A stretch of DNA of 64,000 bases, taken from positions 62,001-126,000 of the forward strand of contig NZ_BONV01000017.1 of NCBI RefSeq assembly GCF_016862895.1, in the 5' to 3' direction. This DNA comes from Planotetraspora kaengkrachanensis. GTDB taxonomy: Bacteria > Actinomycetota > Actinomycetes > Streptosporangiales > Streptosporangiaceae. Shown here piece after piece: positions 17,046 through 25,792 of the stretch. Position 1 is the stretch's first letter. The number at the start of each line of letters is the position of its first letter. A program made the translations under genes and the position numbers. The notes below the pieces were generated by a model that did no database searches, was not told where the DNA came from, and saw nothing but the letters and a program-made list of their open reading frames with translations.

Positions 17046-17906
17046 TCAGTTCTGACGAACGACGTTCGGGCCGGGACCGCCGGAGAGCCCGTCCTCGCCC
17101 GGCCCGCCGTACAGCCTGTCGACGCCGCTGTTCCCGTACAGCTTGTCGTTGCCGCTGTTGCCGTACAGGATGTCGTCGCCCTTGCCTCCGTACAGCAGGT
17201 CGTTGCCCTTCCCGCCGTAGATCCTGTCGTTTCCGTCGGTGCCGTACAGAACCTGACCGCCGGCGCCGCCGCGGATCACGTCGTTGCCCTTGCCGCCTTC
17301 GACGCGGGTGTAGTTGCCGACGGCGTGGACCGTGTCGTTGCCGTCACCGGCGAAGACCATCGACGCCTCACCCACGGTGACGGTGTCGTTGCCCGCCTGG
17401 CCCCAGACGTTGTTGCCGTCGACCCTGCCGGTGTCGGTCAGCCTGTCCCTGCCGGTGCCGAGATAGATCAGGTTGAAGTAGTAGACCTGGCCGGTGTTGT
17501 TGCGAAAGGCGACGGTGTCGTCGCCGTCGCGCAGGTCCATCTTCATGGTGGAGTACGGGTCCTGGCTGTCCAGGGTGGCGACCTTGCAGGAGACCCGGGT
17601 GTGGTCCGTACTCGCGGGGTAGCCGCAGCCGGCTCCCGCCTGGATCGGGACGACGTCGTCGATCACATAGACGATGTCCGTGTAGCCGCTGGTGAACGAC
17701 TCCGTGACCGTCACCTTGTTGGTCTGGCCGGCGGCGGCCGTGTAGAAGAGTCGAAGACCGTTGTCGCCGACTGCGGCGCTGGCCGGCTGCGCCGTGGCAC
17801 CGGCCGTGCCGGCGAGGGCGACCGGGACGGCGAGCCCCGTGCCGAGCGCCAGCGTCAGCGCCGCTGCGCCGCGGAGCACCCGGCGGCTGACGAGGTGAGA
17901 AGGCAT
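17046..17906 (-). CDS. secreted RTX-type calcium-binding repeat protein, 286 aa
   Basis: The N-terminus is a signal peptide (RRVLRGAAALTLALGTGLAV) ending near residue 40. A beta-rich domain follows, with two Cys that may pair (GCGYPASTDHTRVSCKV). The last 110 residues consist of nonapeptide hemolysin-type calcium-binding repeats of the form GGxGNDxxY, about ten copies, forming a beta-roll. RTX repeats fold on calcium outside the cell. In actinobacteria, short proteins of this kind have a Sec signal rather than a type I secretion C-terminal signal, as here. No catalytic domain is visible, so a structural or adhesive role is possible. Confidence 0.85.
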   Translation of the reverse strand: MPSHLVSRRVLRGAAALTLALGTGLAVPVALAGTAGATAQPASAAVGDNGLRLFYTAAAGQTNKVTVTESFTSGYTDIVYVIDDVVPIQAGAGCGYPASTDHTRVSCKVATLDSQDPYSTMKMDLRDGDDTVAFRNNTGQVYYFNLIYLGTGRDRLTDTGRVDGNNVWGQAGNDTVTVGEASMVFAGDGNDTVHAVGNYTRVEGGKGNDVIRGGAGGQVLYGTDGNDRIYGGKGNDLLYGGKGDDILYGNSGNDKLYGNSGVDRLYGGPGEDGLSGGPGPNVVRQN

Positions 17907-18123
17907 TCCGTAACCTCCCTGTGGACATTGGCGGATCCTTCACACCATGTGACTCACGGCGCGCGCACCTGGTTCTCCGCCGGCGCGGGAAGGTGACGGG
18001 AGGCGGTCCGTTCCGCTACATGCGCCCGGTCACGCGGCCCCACAAATGCCTCGATATTCGGCCGTGCCCGTTGGAGGGAGATCGCGTACCGTTTCCTGTG
18101 AAAATGACATGACAGGGGAGACC

Positions 18124-18852
18124 ATGCACCCGCACCAGGAAACGCCGGTTCTGCGGGAGCCCGTTCGGATCGCCGGCTTGTGGGTGCGGGTGATCCTGCT
18201 GGTCGTGCTGCTGTGGGGCGGTCTGCTGACTGTGCTCAGCGCGAATCCTCGGGACCGATCCGCCGCCGACTTCCAGGCGGCGCTGCGCGCGGGGCAGGTC
18301 ACCTACGTCATCTACGAGCACGGCGGTGAAGACGGTGACGTACGCGGTCTGCGCTGGTCCACCGGCTCCCTGTTCTGGTATCGGGTCAAAGGGCTGACGG
18401 AGCCGACCCGCAGGCGGCCTGACCTGATGATCGATCCCGGCACGACGGCTTCACGTCCGGTGGTGCGATGGGTTTCAAGCAAGGACGCCAGGTTTGGGCC
18501 GTTTCCCAACTGGCCGTTCAAGGTTCCCGTTCCGAGCGTGGACTGGCTGGTCAAGGTGGCCTGGATCGCCGCGTTCGTCATCATGATCGGTACGGCGCGG
18601 CCACGTCTCGGCAGTCGATGGGCGTGGTTCTGGCTTTTCACGATCGGTGAGATCGGCGCGATCCTGTTCCTGTTCTTCGAGCCCCGTGCGCTGTGGCGTG
18701 GGCTGGGGCCTCAGGAACCCGCCCCTCGCCGGATGAGCGGCCGTTATGGCTGCCTGGCGGCCATCGGACTCAATTGGCTGGTTCTCGCCCTCTTCTACTC
18801 GGGGCTCTTCGGTGGGGTGCAGGCCCTTCTCGAGGTGCTGAACCGGTCCTGA
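18124..18852 (+). CDS. membrane protein of unknown function, 242 aa
   Basis: I chose ATG 18124, which has GGGGAG six bases upstream, over ATG 18109. A first hydrophobic helix lies at about residues 18-38. An extracellular domain of about 100 residues follows (with YVIYEHGGEDGDVRGLRWSTG), and then come three more helices at about 141-158, 168-187 and 216-235. The N-terminal helix plus an exposed domain containing the pattern V..V.Y......G.....W recalls the FtsH-extracellular type domain of the next gene, but I cannot confirm homology. Transcription is probably monocistronic. Confidence 0.7.
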   Translation: MHPHQETPVLREPVRIAGLWVRVILLVVLLWGGLLTVLSANPRDRSAADFQAALRAGQVTYVIYEHGGEDGDVRGLRWSTGSLFWYRVKGLTEPTRRRPDLMIDPGTTASRPVVRWVSSKDARFGPFPNWPFKVPVPSVDWLVKVAWIAAFVIMIGTARPRLGSRWAWFWLFTIGEIGAILFLFFEPRALWRGLGPQEPAPRRMSGRYGCLAAIGLNWLVLALFYSGLFGGVQALLEVLNRS

Positions 18853-18914
18853 GACACAGGGTCCCCGCTACGAGGCAGCAGACGCCTCCTGCGTGCGGCG
18901 GTCGGCGCGGCAGG

Positions 18915-19373
18915 TCAGTCCGGGATCCTCCCGACACGCCGCCTTGCGCGGCGCGGAACCGTGACCAGGACCGCCACGACCGCGGCCACGACCGCGCCCA
19001 GCAAACTCACCGAGAAGGGGTCCCAGAGGAAGCGGGTCCCCTGCACCTCGACGGTGTACCCGTCCACGGGCTGCGCTTCCAGCAGGGCGTCAGTCAGTTC
19101 CCGCGCCTGACCGGGGTTCTGCCACTCGGCGTGGAAGCGCCGACCATCGGTGGTCGTGATCTCGATGCGGCGGGCGCCGTCATCGAGCGTGGCACTGCGG
19201 ACCTCGTCCTCCTGGATCCGGCTCATGACGAACGGGAGGCCGGCCTGCTCGGAGTCGTCACGAGGGAAGAAGGCGAACACGGCGACGAGCACAGCGACGG
19301 CGGCCAGTGCCCAGAGCAGCGGCTTACGCAGCGATCGCTTCCGCCGTGCCGCTGAAGCAGGTGTGTCGGTCAT
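18915..19373 (-). CDS. stand-alone FtsH-extracellular-like membrane protein, 152 aa
   Basis: A first transmembrane helix lies at about residues 18-36 (LLWALAAVAVLVAVFAFF) and a second at 124-140. Between them is an exterior domain of about 85 residues reading VMSRIQEDEVRSATLDDGAR and then IEITTTDGRRFHAEW. This TM-domain-TM layout and the V..V......I...DG......W pattern match the N-terminal extracellular domain of FtsH, but no AAA or protease domain follows. It may be an FtsH partner or an independent sensor. The assignment to FtsH_ext is from pattern only. Confidence 0.6.
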   Translation of the reverse strand: MTDTPASAARRKRSLRKPLLWALAAVAVLVAVFAFFPRDDSEQAGLPFVMSRIQEDEVRSATLDDGARRIEITTTDGRRFHAEWQNPGQARELTDALLEAQPVDGYTVEVQGTRFLWDPFSVSLLGAVVAAVVAVLVTVPRRARRRVGRIPD

Positions 19374-19461
19374 CAGACTCCCTCGGAGATCCCCGGTCAG
19401 TGTGTCATTGTTCGTCGTTTTTCTGCGGACTGGGAGTGGCCCGGCACGCCATGATGGATCC

Positions 19462-20400
19462 GTGGATTTCGAGCCGTACCGGGGTGAGCTCGTGGCTTAC
19501 TGCTACCGGATGCTGGGCTCGTTCCACGAGGCAGAGGACCTGGTCCAGGAGACGATGCTGCGGGCGTGGAAGGCTCGCGACCGGTACGACCACACCCGCG
19601 CGACCGTACGGACCTGGCTGTACCGGATCGCGACCAACGCGTGCCTGACCGCGCTGGAGGGACGGGCGCGGCGTCCGTTGCCGTCCGGGCTGGGCGCGCC
19701 GAACGACGATCCCGAGGCGCCGCTCACACCGGCCATCGACATCCCATGGCTGCAACCGTTTCCCGACTCCCGGTTCGACACGGGGACGCGGGCCGACATG
19801 CGGCTCGCACTGGTGGCGGCGATGCAGGTCCTGGCGCCGCGGCAGCGGGCCGTGCTCGTGCTCCGCGAGGTGCTGGAGTTCAGCGCCGCCGAAGTCGCCG
19901 CCCAACTGGGAACCACGGTCCCGGCAGTCAACAGCGCCCTGCAGCGTGCCCGGGCCGTCCTCGCGAACCTGGGTGACATCGCGGAGGTCGCCGAGCCGGA
20001 CGAGCCCGAGGTACGCGCGGTGATCCACCGCTACGTGCTGGCGTTCGAGGCGGCCGACGTACGCGCGCTCGTACGGCTTCTCACAGACGACGCGGTCCTG
20101 GAGATGCCGCCGGTGCCGCTGTGGTACCGGGGCAGCCGCGACTATGGCCTGTTCATGCGCCGCGTGTTCGAGATGCGCGGGAGGAACTGGCGCATGAGGC
20201 ATCTCACCGCGAACGGGCAGCCCGCGCTCGCCGCGTACGCGCCGGAGCCCGGCGGAGGGCATCGGCTGCACACCCTTCAGGTCCTCACGGTCGACGGCGG
20301 CCATGTCACGCACAACGTCGTGTTCGCTGATCCAGCCGTCTTCGACGCCTTCGAACTGCCGAAACGGATTTCCTTCGACGACTTTCACCGGGCGCGATGA
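19462..20400 (+). CDS. ECF-type sigma-70 factor with C-terminal SnoaL-like domain (SigG/SigX5-like), 312 aa
   Basis: Region 2 is at residues 5-70 (YRGELVAYCYRMLGSFHEAE followed by DLVQETMLRAWK) and region 4 at about 120-170 (LPPRQRA-like LAPRQRAVLVLREVLEFSAA followed by EVAAQLGTTVPAVNSALQRA). The C-terminal 130 residues form an NTF2/SnoaL-like domain with VLEMPPVPLWYRGSRDYG. This is the architecture of sigma factors that use the fused domain instead of a separate anti-sigma factor. GTG 19462 is the start (MDFEPYRGEL); no clear ribosome-binding site is present, so it may be leaderless. The DHFR-like gene 56 bp downstream could be a target. Confidence 0.88.
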   Translation: MDFEPYRGELVAYCYRMLGSFHEAEDLVQETMLRAWKARDRYDHTRATVRTWLYRIATNACLTALEGRARRPLPSGLGAPNDDPEAPLTPAIDIPWLQPFPDSRFDTGTRADMRLALVAAMQVLAPRQRAVLVLREVLEFSAAEVAAQLGTTVPAVNSALQRARAVLANLGDIAEVAEPDEPEVRAVIHRYVLAFEAADVRALVRLLTDDAVLEMPPVPLWYRGSRDYGLFMRRVFEMRGRNWRMRHLTANGQPALAAYAPEPGGGHRLHTLQVLTVDGGHVTHNVVFADPAVFDAFELPKRISFDDFHRAR

Positions 20401-20456
20401 GTCAGGCCGATGCCGCCGGTACGTACAGGTGAGCATCGACAGAAGGGACATCCATC

Positions 20457-21014
20457 GTGAGCGTCATCGTCATCGAGTTCATCACCCTGGACGGGATCGT
20501 GTCCGACCCGGACGGGCGCGGCGGCACGGCGACCGGCGGCTGGGCCTTCCGGCACGGCCCTGAAACGGTCGCCGGGGACAAGTTCCGGCTGGGAAACGTG
20601 CTGGACGACGGGACCATGCTGCTGGGGCGTACGACATGGCAGCTGTTCTCCCGGCTCTGGCCGGGGCGCGACGACCCGTTCTCCGCGCGGATGAACGCGG
20701 CACGGAAGCTGGTCGCCTCCCGTACGCTGACCGACACGTCGGCATGGGCGAACTCGCAGGTCATCGAGGGCGACCTGCTCGACGCCGTCAAGCGCGAGCA
20801 GCGCGATGTGGTCATCACGGGAAGCCTGAGCGTCGTGCGGGCGCTCATGGCCGAGGACCTGATCGATGAGTACCGGCTGCTGACCTTCCCCACGATCCTC
20901 GGCGCCGGCGAGCGGCTCTTCCCTGCCGGCGGCCCGCCCGCGTACCTGGAGTGCCTGTCGGCCGAGCGGGTCGGCGCGGCAGTTCTCGCGCGATACACGA
21001 GAGCCGCCCGATGA
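20457..21014 (+). CDS. dihydrofolate reductase family (RibD C-terminal type) protein, 185 aa
   Basis: This is a DHFR-fold oxidoreductase of the RibD_C family, NADPH-dependent and cytoplasmic. The motifs FITLDGIVSDPDG, GTMLLGRTTWQLFSRLWP, VITGSLSVVRALMAEDLIDE and the distal FPTILGAGERLF are all in place, and the length is normal. GTG 20457 has AGAAGGGA upstream. It follows the sigma factor gene on the same strand and precedes a broken methyltransferase and a second DHFR-like gene. The physiological substrate of this family is generally unknown. Confidence 0.88.
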   Translation: MSVIVIEFITLDGIVSDPDGRGGTATGGWAFRHGPETVAGDKFRLGNVLDDGTMLLGRTTWQLFSRLWPGRDDPFSARMNAARKLVASRTLTDTSAWANSQVIEGDLLDAVKREQRDVVITGSLSVVRALMAEDLIDEYRLLTFPTILGAGERLFPAGGPPAYLECLSAERVGAAVLARYTRAAR

Positions 21015-21047
21015 CCCGGGCGTCCGGCCCTGGAGCCGTCGGCCGGC

Positions 21048-21556
21048 ATGCGAGGGGTGTTGCTCTCCCGGCTCTGCGCGCAGCCGGAGTTGCTCAAGCG
21101 GGTCACCGTGCTCCCGTGCGACGCGCTGAGCGTCGATCTGGACGAGCCGGTCGAAGCAGTAGTGATGATCAACGTGATGTACGCCCTGGAACACGACTAT
21201 CGCAAGCGGCTCTGGCCGGTGCTGGCGCGACAGCTGGAACCCGGCGGCCTCCTGGTCTTCACCTGGCGCGGTGGCGGCCCCCCGCCGCCGCGTCCACTGG
21301 AGGAGACGGACTCCCGCCAGGTGGGCCGGCACACCTACACCTGCTCGTCCGAGACTCTCGAGTCGGGCGACGAGGCGATGAAGGTCCGGTCCGCTACCTC
21401 TACCGGGTCACACAGGACGACAAGGTGATCAGCGCGGACGAGATCGTGGGCTGGGCCTATCGCCCCAGGTGGGAGACCCTCCAAGCGGAACTCGTGGGTG
21501 CGGGGTTCGTCCAGGCCGACGCTCCGGAGGGGCTCGTCGCCTGGCGACGGGCCTGA
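21048..21556 (+). pseudogene. class I SAM-dependent methyltransferase remnant with frameshift
   Basis: The first frame reads LLSRLCAQPELLKRVTVLPC, then AVVMINVMYALEHDYRKRLW and RQLEPGGLLVFTW: the motif II-III region of a class I methyltransferase. Near 21385 the coherent sequence moves to another frame (RYLYRVTQDDKVISADEIVG, then WETLQAELVGAGFVQ) and ends at TGA 21554-21556. The SAM-binding GxGxG motif at the N-terminus is absent. So the gene has lost its 5' end and has one frameshift. It sits directly after a DHFR-family gene and may have been displaced by it. Confidence 0.75.
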
Positions 21557-21710
21557 GGTGAGCGGTTGGACGGCGACGCGGACCGCGTCCTGGAGCCCAC
21601 CGAACAGTCCTTGACGGCCATCGAGTCGTGGAGGCGCAGGAACGTCTTCGATGAGTTCGCGCCCGGTCTCCGGTCTGAGTCCGTGCCGGAACACAAGAAA
21701 AGGAGACGGC

Positions 21711-22349
21711 ATGGGCACGATCCACATCGACCTGTTCGCGACGCTCGACCTGGTCGGCCAGGCGCCGGGTCATCCCGAGGAGGACCCCGACGGCTTTCCG
21801 TACGGCGGATGGCAGGCGCCCCTGTTCGACGAGACGGTCGGCCGGCACGTCGGCGCAGGAATGGAGGGCATGGACGCCCTGCTCCTCGGCCGCAGGACCT
21901 ACGACATCTTCGCCGCGTACTGGCCGAGCCAGGTCGACGGCGTCGACGGCGGGATCGCCACGCTGTTCAACAACATCCCGAAGTACGTCGCCTCGCGTAG
22001 TAACCCGGAGCTGGACTGGGCGGGCTCGACGCACCTGGGGCCCGACCTGGTGGGCGCCGTGCGCGAACTGCGTGACAAGCACGAGCACATCCATGTGATC
22101 GGCAGCCTGAACCTGGTGCAGACGCTCCTGCACGAGCGCCTCTTCGACCGGCTCGACCTGTGGATCTTCCCCATCGTGCTCGGCGTCGGCAAGAAGGTGT
22201 TCGACGGCGGCGCGGTGCCCGCCAACCTGACACTCCTCGAGCCGCCCGTCACCTCGCCCAAGGGCGCCGTGCTCCTGCGTTACGGCCTCAACGCGGAAAG
22301 CCTCGGCATCGGGGACATGCGGCGCGAAGACCGCGGCGTCATGGAGTAA
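21711..22349 (+). CDS. dihydrofolate reductase family protein (second copy), 212 aa
   Basis: This is another RibD_C-type reductase: IHIDLFATLDLVGQAPGHPE, MDALLLGRRTYDIFAAYWP, HVIGSLNLVQTLLHERLFDR and IFPIVLGVGKKVF are its conserved segments. ATG 21711 has AAAGGAGA upstream. It is only distantly similar to the copy at 20457 and is about 25 residues longer at both ends, so it is not a recent duplication. The gene ends 10 bp from the convergent flavoprotein disulphide reductase gene. Confidence 0.88.
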   Translation: MGTIHIDLFATLDLVGQAPGHPEEDPDGFPYGGWQAPLFDETVGRHVGAGMEGMDALLLGRRTYDIFAAYWPSQVDGVDGGIATLFNNIPKYVASRSNPELDWAGSTHLGPDLVGAVRELRDKHEHIHVIGSLNLVQTLLHERLFDRLDLWIFPIVLGVGKKVFDGGAVPANLTLLEPPVTSPKGAVLLRYGLNAESLGIGDMRREDRGVME

Positions 22350-22359
22350 GCGGCGATCC

Positions 22360-23748
22360 TCAGCGCACGATCGTGCCGAGCACCTCGTTGAACGCCTCCG
22401 TGGAACTGGGGTGGGTGTAAACGGCGTCGCGCAGGTCGGCCGCCTTGATGCCGTGCCGCATGGCGAGCGCGACGGTGTTGATCAGCTCCTGCGCGTCGAT
22501 GCTCAGCAGCGCCGCCCCGAGGATCTCGTCGGTTTCTGCGTCGACGACGAATTTCATGATCCCGCGCGTCTCCTCCACGACGTACGCGCGGGGCATGGCC
22601 ACGATGTCGGCCACCAGTTCGCCGGCGATCTTCACCCGGCGGCCCGTCTCGCGGGCCTGCCTCTCCGTGATGCCCACGGTGGCCAGCGGCGGGGTCATGA
22701 AGAGTGTGTTCGGGATCGCCACCCTGTCCGCCGTCGAGCGACGGCCCTCCCCGACGAGCTGATCAAGGACGATGCGGCTGTCGTCGAGGGAGACGTAGGT
22801 GAACTGCGGCCCGCCGTTGACGTCGCCGAGAGCGAAGATGTGCGGCCGGCTGGTCCGCAGATGCCCGTCGACCTCGATCGCGCCGCGATCGGTCGTCCGG
22901 ACACCGGCGGCCTCGAGCCCGAGATCGCGGATCGCCGGGGCGCGCCCGGTCGCGGCGAGCACGGCGTCGGCCTCGACGGTCCGCCGCCTGCCGTTCTCTT
23001 CGAAGACGACGGTCGTTGCGCTCTCGCCGTCGCGCACCTCAGTGACGTGCACGCCGGTGACGATCTCGACCCCCTCGCCCACGAGGATGCTCTCGGCCAC
23101 GGCGGCGACGTCGTCGTCCAGCCGGCCGAGGATCTCGGGGGCCGACTCCAGCACGGTGACCCGCGAGCCGAAGCGGCGGTAGATCGAGGCGAACTCGATG
23201 CCGAGGTACCCGCCACCGATGATCACGAGCCGCTCCGGCAACTCCGTCGTCTGGATGAGGTCGGCGCTGGTCACGACCCGCTTGCTGGCACGCATGCCGG
23301 GAATGTCCGCGACGATCGGCTCGGAGCCGGTGTTGATCAGAATGGTCTCGGCGGTGACGGTGACCTGATCCTCGCCCGTTCGGACGATCACCGTGTGCGG
23401 GTCGACGAACGCGGCGCGGCCCGTGACGACCGTGACGGTGTCGGCGTCGTTGAGCGCGTCGTAGTTGCCGCCGCGGAAGAGCGTGGTGAGCGCCTGGACG
23501 TTGCCGACGGCGCGCTCGTACCACTCCTGCGGAGAGTCGTCGGCACGGCGCCTGCCGGAGTGGTGCACGAGCGCCTTCGTCGGCACGCATCCGACGTTCG
23601 GGCAGGTGCCCCCGTACATGCGGTCCGACTGCTCAACGAGCACGACGTTCCTGCCACGGCGGCCCATCTCGGCGGCCACGGTCTTGCCGCCCTTCCCGAA
23701 GCCGATGACCAGGACATCTGCGTGGAGAACGTGGTTGTGGATGGCCAT
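22360..23748 (-). CDS. RclA-like pyridine nucleotide-disulphide oxidoreductase, 462 aa
   Basis: The FAD-binding motif VIGFGKGGKT lies at residues 14-23. The redox-active disulphide is Cys49-Cys54 in GGTCPNVGCVPTK. The NAD(P)-binding motif GGGYLG is near 178, the second FAD motif FALGDVNGG near 310, and the dimer-interface catalytic pair is HPSSTEAFNE near the C-terminus. The protein is of the RclA/YkgC type, which resists hypochlorous acid and reduces copper in E. coli. A divergent AraC-family gene 74 bp away, like rclR next to rclA, supports this reading. Mercuric reductase is less likely, because no N-terminal HMA domain or C-terminal Cys pair is present. Confidence 0.88.
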   Translation of the reverse strand: MAIHNHVLHADVLVIGFGKGGKTVAAEMGRRGRNVVLVEQSDRMYGGTCPNVGCVPTKALVHHSGRRRADDSPQEWYERAVGNVQALTTLFRGGNYDALNDADTVTVVTGRAAFVDPHTVIVRTGEDQVTVTAETILINTGSEPIVADIPGMRASKRVVTSADLIQTTELPERLVIIGGGYLGIEFASIYRRFGSRVTVLESAPEILGRLDDDVAAVAESILVGEGVEIVTGVHVTEVRDGESATTVVFEENGRRRTVEADAVLAATGRAPAIRDLGLEAAGVRTTDRGAIEVDGHLRTSRPHIFALGDVNGGPQFTYVSLDDSRIVLDQLVGEGRRSTADRVAIPNTLFMTPPLATVGITERQARETGRRVKIAGELVADIVAMPRAYVVEETRGIMKFVVDAETDEILGAALLSIDAQELINTVALAMRHGIKAADLRDAVYTHPSSTEAFNEVLGTIVR

Positions 23749-23822
23749 GACGCCAGTCTTGACCGCCTATGATTGAGCGTATAAGACAGATTCATCTCAT
23801 TTTTCTTCGGGATCGTCTCATC

Positions 23823-24731
23823 ATGGACTGGATCAGTGAGATCGTCCGCCTGGCGAGGCCGCAGGCCGTCCTGGACAAGCGTTGCCTCTTCGCCGGCGCG
23901 ACGACGATGGACGTGCCCGCGTACGGCACGGGCAAGGCGGCCTTCCATGTGCTGCTCGACGGCGTGTGCACCATCGAGGCGCCCGGCCGGCACATCCCGT
24001 TGACGGCGGGCGACGTCGTGCTGCTGCCCGGCGGCCAGGCCCACCACGTCCGGACGGCCGGTGCCGGCGGCCGAGGTGCCGTCGAGGAGCCGGGCGACAC
24101 CTTTTCGATCATGCGCAGCCCGAGCGGCGGCGAGATCGTCATGGACCTGCTCTGCGGCCATTACGCGTTCGGCTCCGGCGCCGGGGCCATGCTGTTCCGG
24201 AGCCTGCCCGACCCGTTGCACGTGTCGTTCGGCCAGGCCGACGAGATCGTGCGGATGCTGAGCACTCTCATGCGGCGGGAAGCCCGCCATGACGGGCTCG
24301 GCACCGGAGCGATCCTGTCTTGCCTGTGCAACGCGCTGCTCGCCATGGTGCTGCGGACATCGCCGAGCCGGTACGTCGGGACGCCCGCGTGGACCGCCGC
24401 CGACGATCCACGGCTCCGGCTGGTCATCGAGGCGGTGCTGCGAGATCCCGGCGGCGACTGGACGGTCCCGCGACTGGCCGAGGTGGCGGCCATGTCACGG
24501 GCCACGCTCGCCCGCAACTTCTCGCGGTCCACGGGGCTCACGCCGGGCGAGTTCGTCACGCAGGTCCGGATGATGATCGCGGCCGAGCGCCTCGTCGAGA
24601 CCGACCTCACCGTCGCCGCCGTCGCGGCCGGGGTGGGGTACGACTCGGAATCGGCGTTCAACCGGGCCTTCCGCCAGGCCACCGGTACCACGCCGGCCCG
24701 GTTCCGCCGCGCCCTGCAGCGCTCCTCCTGA
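23823..24731 (+). CDS. AraC-family regulator with N-terminal cupin (RclR-like), 302 aa
   Basis: The N-terminal 130 residues form an AraC cupin_6 domain, with GKAAFHVLLDGVCTIEAPG and DVVLLPGGQAHHVR. Two helix-turn-helix motifs are at the C-terminus (WTVPRLAEVAAMSRATLARN and AAVAAGVGYDSESAFNRAFR, the latter followed by QATGTTPARFR). Cysteines lie at residues 21, 49 and 111. In E. coli RclR a cysteine at position 21 is one of two oxidation-sensing residues, and the same position is kept here. ATG 23823 is chosen as the start of the family-typical MDWISEIVRL. It is divergent from the RclA-like gene and probably activates it. Confidence 0.85.
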   Translation: MDWISEIVRLARPQAVLDKRCLFAGATTMDVPAYGTGKAAFHVLLDGVCTIEAPGRHIPLTAGDVVLLPGGQAHHVRTAGAGGRGAVEEPGDTFSIMRSPSGGEIVMDLLCGHYAFGSGAGAMLFRSLPDPLHVSFGQADEIVRMLSTLMRREARHDGLGTGAILSCLCNALLAMVLRTSPSRYVGTPAWTAADDPRLRLVIEAVLRDPGGDWTVPRLAEVAAMSRATLARNFSRSTGLTPGEFVTQVRMMIAAERLVETDLTVAAVAAGVGYDSESAFNRAFRQATGTTPARFRRALQRSS

Positions 24732-24799
24732 CGGGCTCGCCACGGATGCCGGCGGCGCCGTCCTGATCGTCGCTCAGCCGTTCCGCTCAGCCGTTCCGC

Positions 24800-24991
24800 T
24801 CAGGCAGCCGTGCAGAGCCGTCCGCGCGGTGCGACCGCGTGCCCGTCGGGGAAAAGTTCGCCGCTGTCGTCGAAGAGCACCACACCGTTGCAGAGCAGAC
24901 TCCAGCCCTGCTCAGGATGGGCTGACACGACGCAGGCGGCCGTATGGTCGATGGCGTTCGCTTCGGGGCATCGAGGCCAGTGCGCACACAT
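24800..24991 (-). CDS. DUF5999 family protein, 63 aa
   Basis: This small soluble protein has four Cys and the characteristic core SAHPEQGWSLLCNGVVLFDD followed by GELFPDG. It matches DUF5999, a family of unknown function found almost only in Actinobacteria. The start ATG 24991 is preceded by AGGAGGG. It lies alone between the AraC gene (plus) and a TetR gene (minus). The Cys at positions 2, 8, 20 and 34 could bind a metal, which is inference only. Confidence 0.8.
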   Translation of the reverse strand: MCAHWPRCPEANAIDHTAACVVSAHPEQGWSLLCNGVVLFDDSGELFPDGHAVAPRGRLCTAA

Positions 24992-25163
24992 GACGCCCTC
25001 CTCTTGCACTACGAACCTGCTTTCCCCACCCACGATCCCCCCACCGGGCCTGGCCGTCTGCACGGCCAGCACCCCTTCTTCGAGGCAGGCAGGCGGTACC
25101 GGAGCCTTCCCGCCACCCTGTACGCCGGAGGCAGCCGACAGGCCCACGGCACACGGCCCGACC

Positions 25164-25751
25164 TCAGTTGCGGGTGGCGAGGTCGAAGATGGTGACCAGT
25201 TCCTCGGCGGCGACGGCGGGATCGAGGCCGGTGAGGAGTCGGGCGGCGACGGTGTCCATCGTCGCCCGGACGGCCATGGACATGAGCTGTGCGTCGAAGG
25301 CGCGGAACTCACCGGCCCGCTGGCCCTGCTCGAACAGCTCCGCCAGCAGGTCAAGTGCCCTGTCCTGGCTCCCCTCGGTCACCGGCACCGCGTTGACGAC
25401 GATCTGCTGGACCGCGCGCACGTGCGCGGGATTGGCGGTGATGAACTCCACGTTGGTGCGGATGTACGCCGCCAGCTTCTCGCGCGGGCCCTCCGCGGCC
25501 GTGATCCTCGGGTGCATGTACGCCGCGGCATCGCTGAGCACCTTGGTCAGCACGTCCGCGAGCAGGTCGTCCTTGGTGGCGAAATGGTACGAGATCAGCC
25601 GCTTGCTGCTTAGTCCCGCGTGGCCGCAGATCGCTTCGAAGGTCGTCCCCGCATAACCCCGCTCGGCCAGGACCTCGATCGTTGCCTGCACGATCTGCTC
25701 TCTCCGGGCCTGGGTCGCCCGGGCCCGGTCAACCGGTGCGGGTGTGGGCAT
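25164..25751 (-). CDS. TetR-family regulator, 195 aa
   Basis: The N-terminal helix-turn-helix is ATIEVLAERGYAGTTFEAIC followed by GHAGLSSKRLISYHFATKDD, with the family-typical YHF. The ligand domain contains NPAHVRAVQQIVVNA and the RATMDTVAARLLTGLDP segment of the TetR C-terminal domain. The start is ATG 25751; the sequence upstream is not conserved. A four-helix membrane protein gene lies 41 bp upstream on the same strand, so the two are probably co-transcribed and the regulator may control that gene. Confidence 0.88.
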   Translation of the reverse strand: MPTPAPVDRARATQARREQIVQATIEVLAERGYAGTTFEAICGHAGLSSKRLISYHFATKDDLLADVLTKVLSDAAAYMHPRITAAEGPREKLAAYIRTNVEFITANPAHVRAVQQIVVNAVPVTEGSQDRALDLLAELFEQGQRAGEFRAFDAQLMSMAVRATMDTVAARLLTGLDPAVAAEELVTIFDLATRN

Positions 25752-25792
25752 GCGGGACCTTTCATGATCGGCGGCCGCCCCGCCGGGCCTGA

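Noticed and set aside
17046-17290. Regular short DNA repeats that could suggest a CRISPR array
   Set aside because: The periodicity is 27 bp without unique spacers and encodes GGxGNDxxY nonapeptides in frame. It is the RTX coding repeat.
22360-23748. Mercuric reductase
   Set aside because: There is no heavy-metal-associated domain, no C-terminal Cys pair and no mer genes nearby; the neighbouring AraC regulator fits RclA better.
24727-24799. GTTCCGCTCAGCC repeated words after the AraC gene
   Set aside because: Two copies of a 13-mer overlap as a simple duplication near 24778-24802. It is too short and local to call an element.
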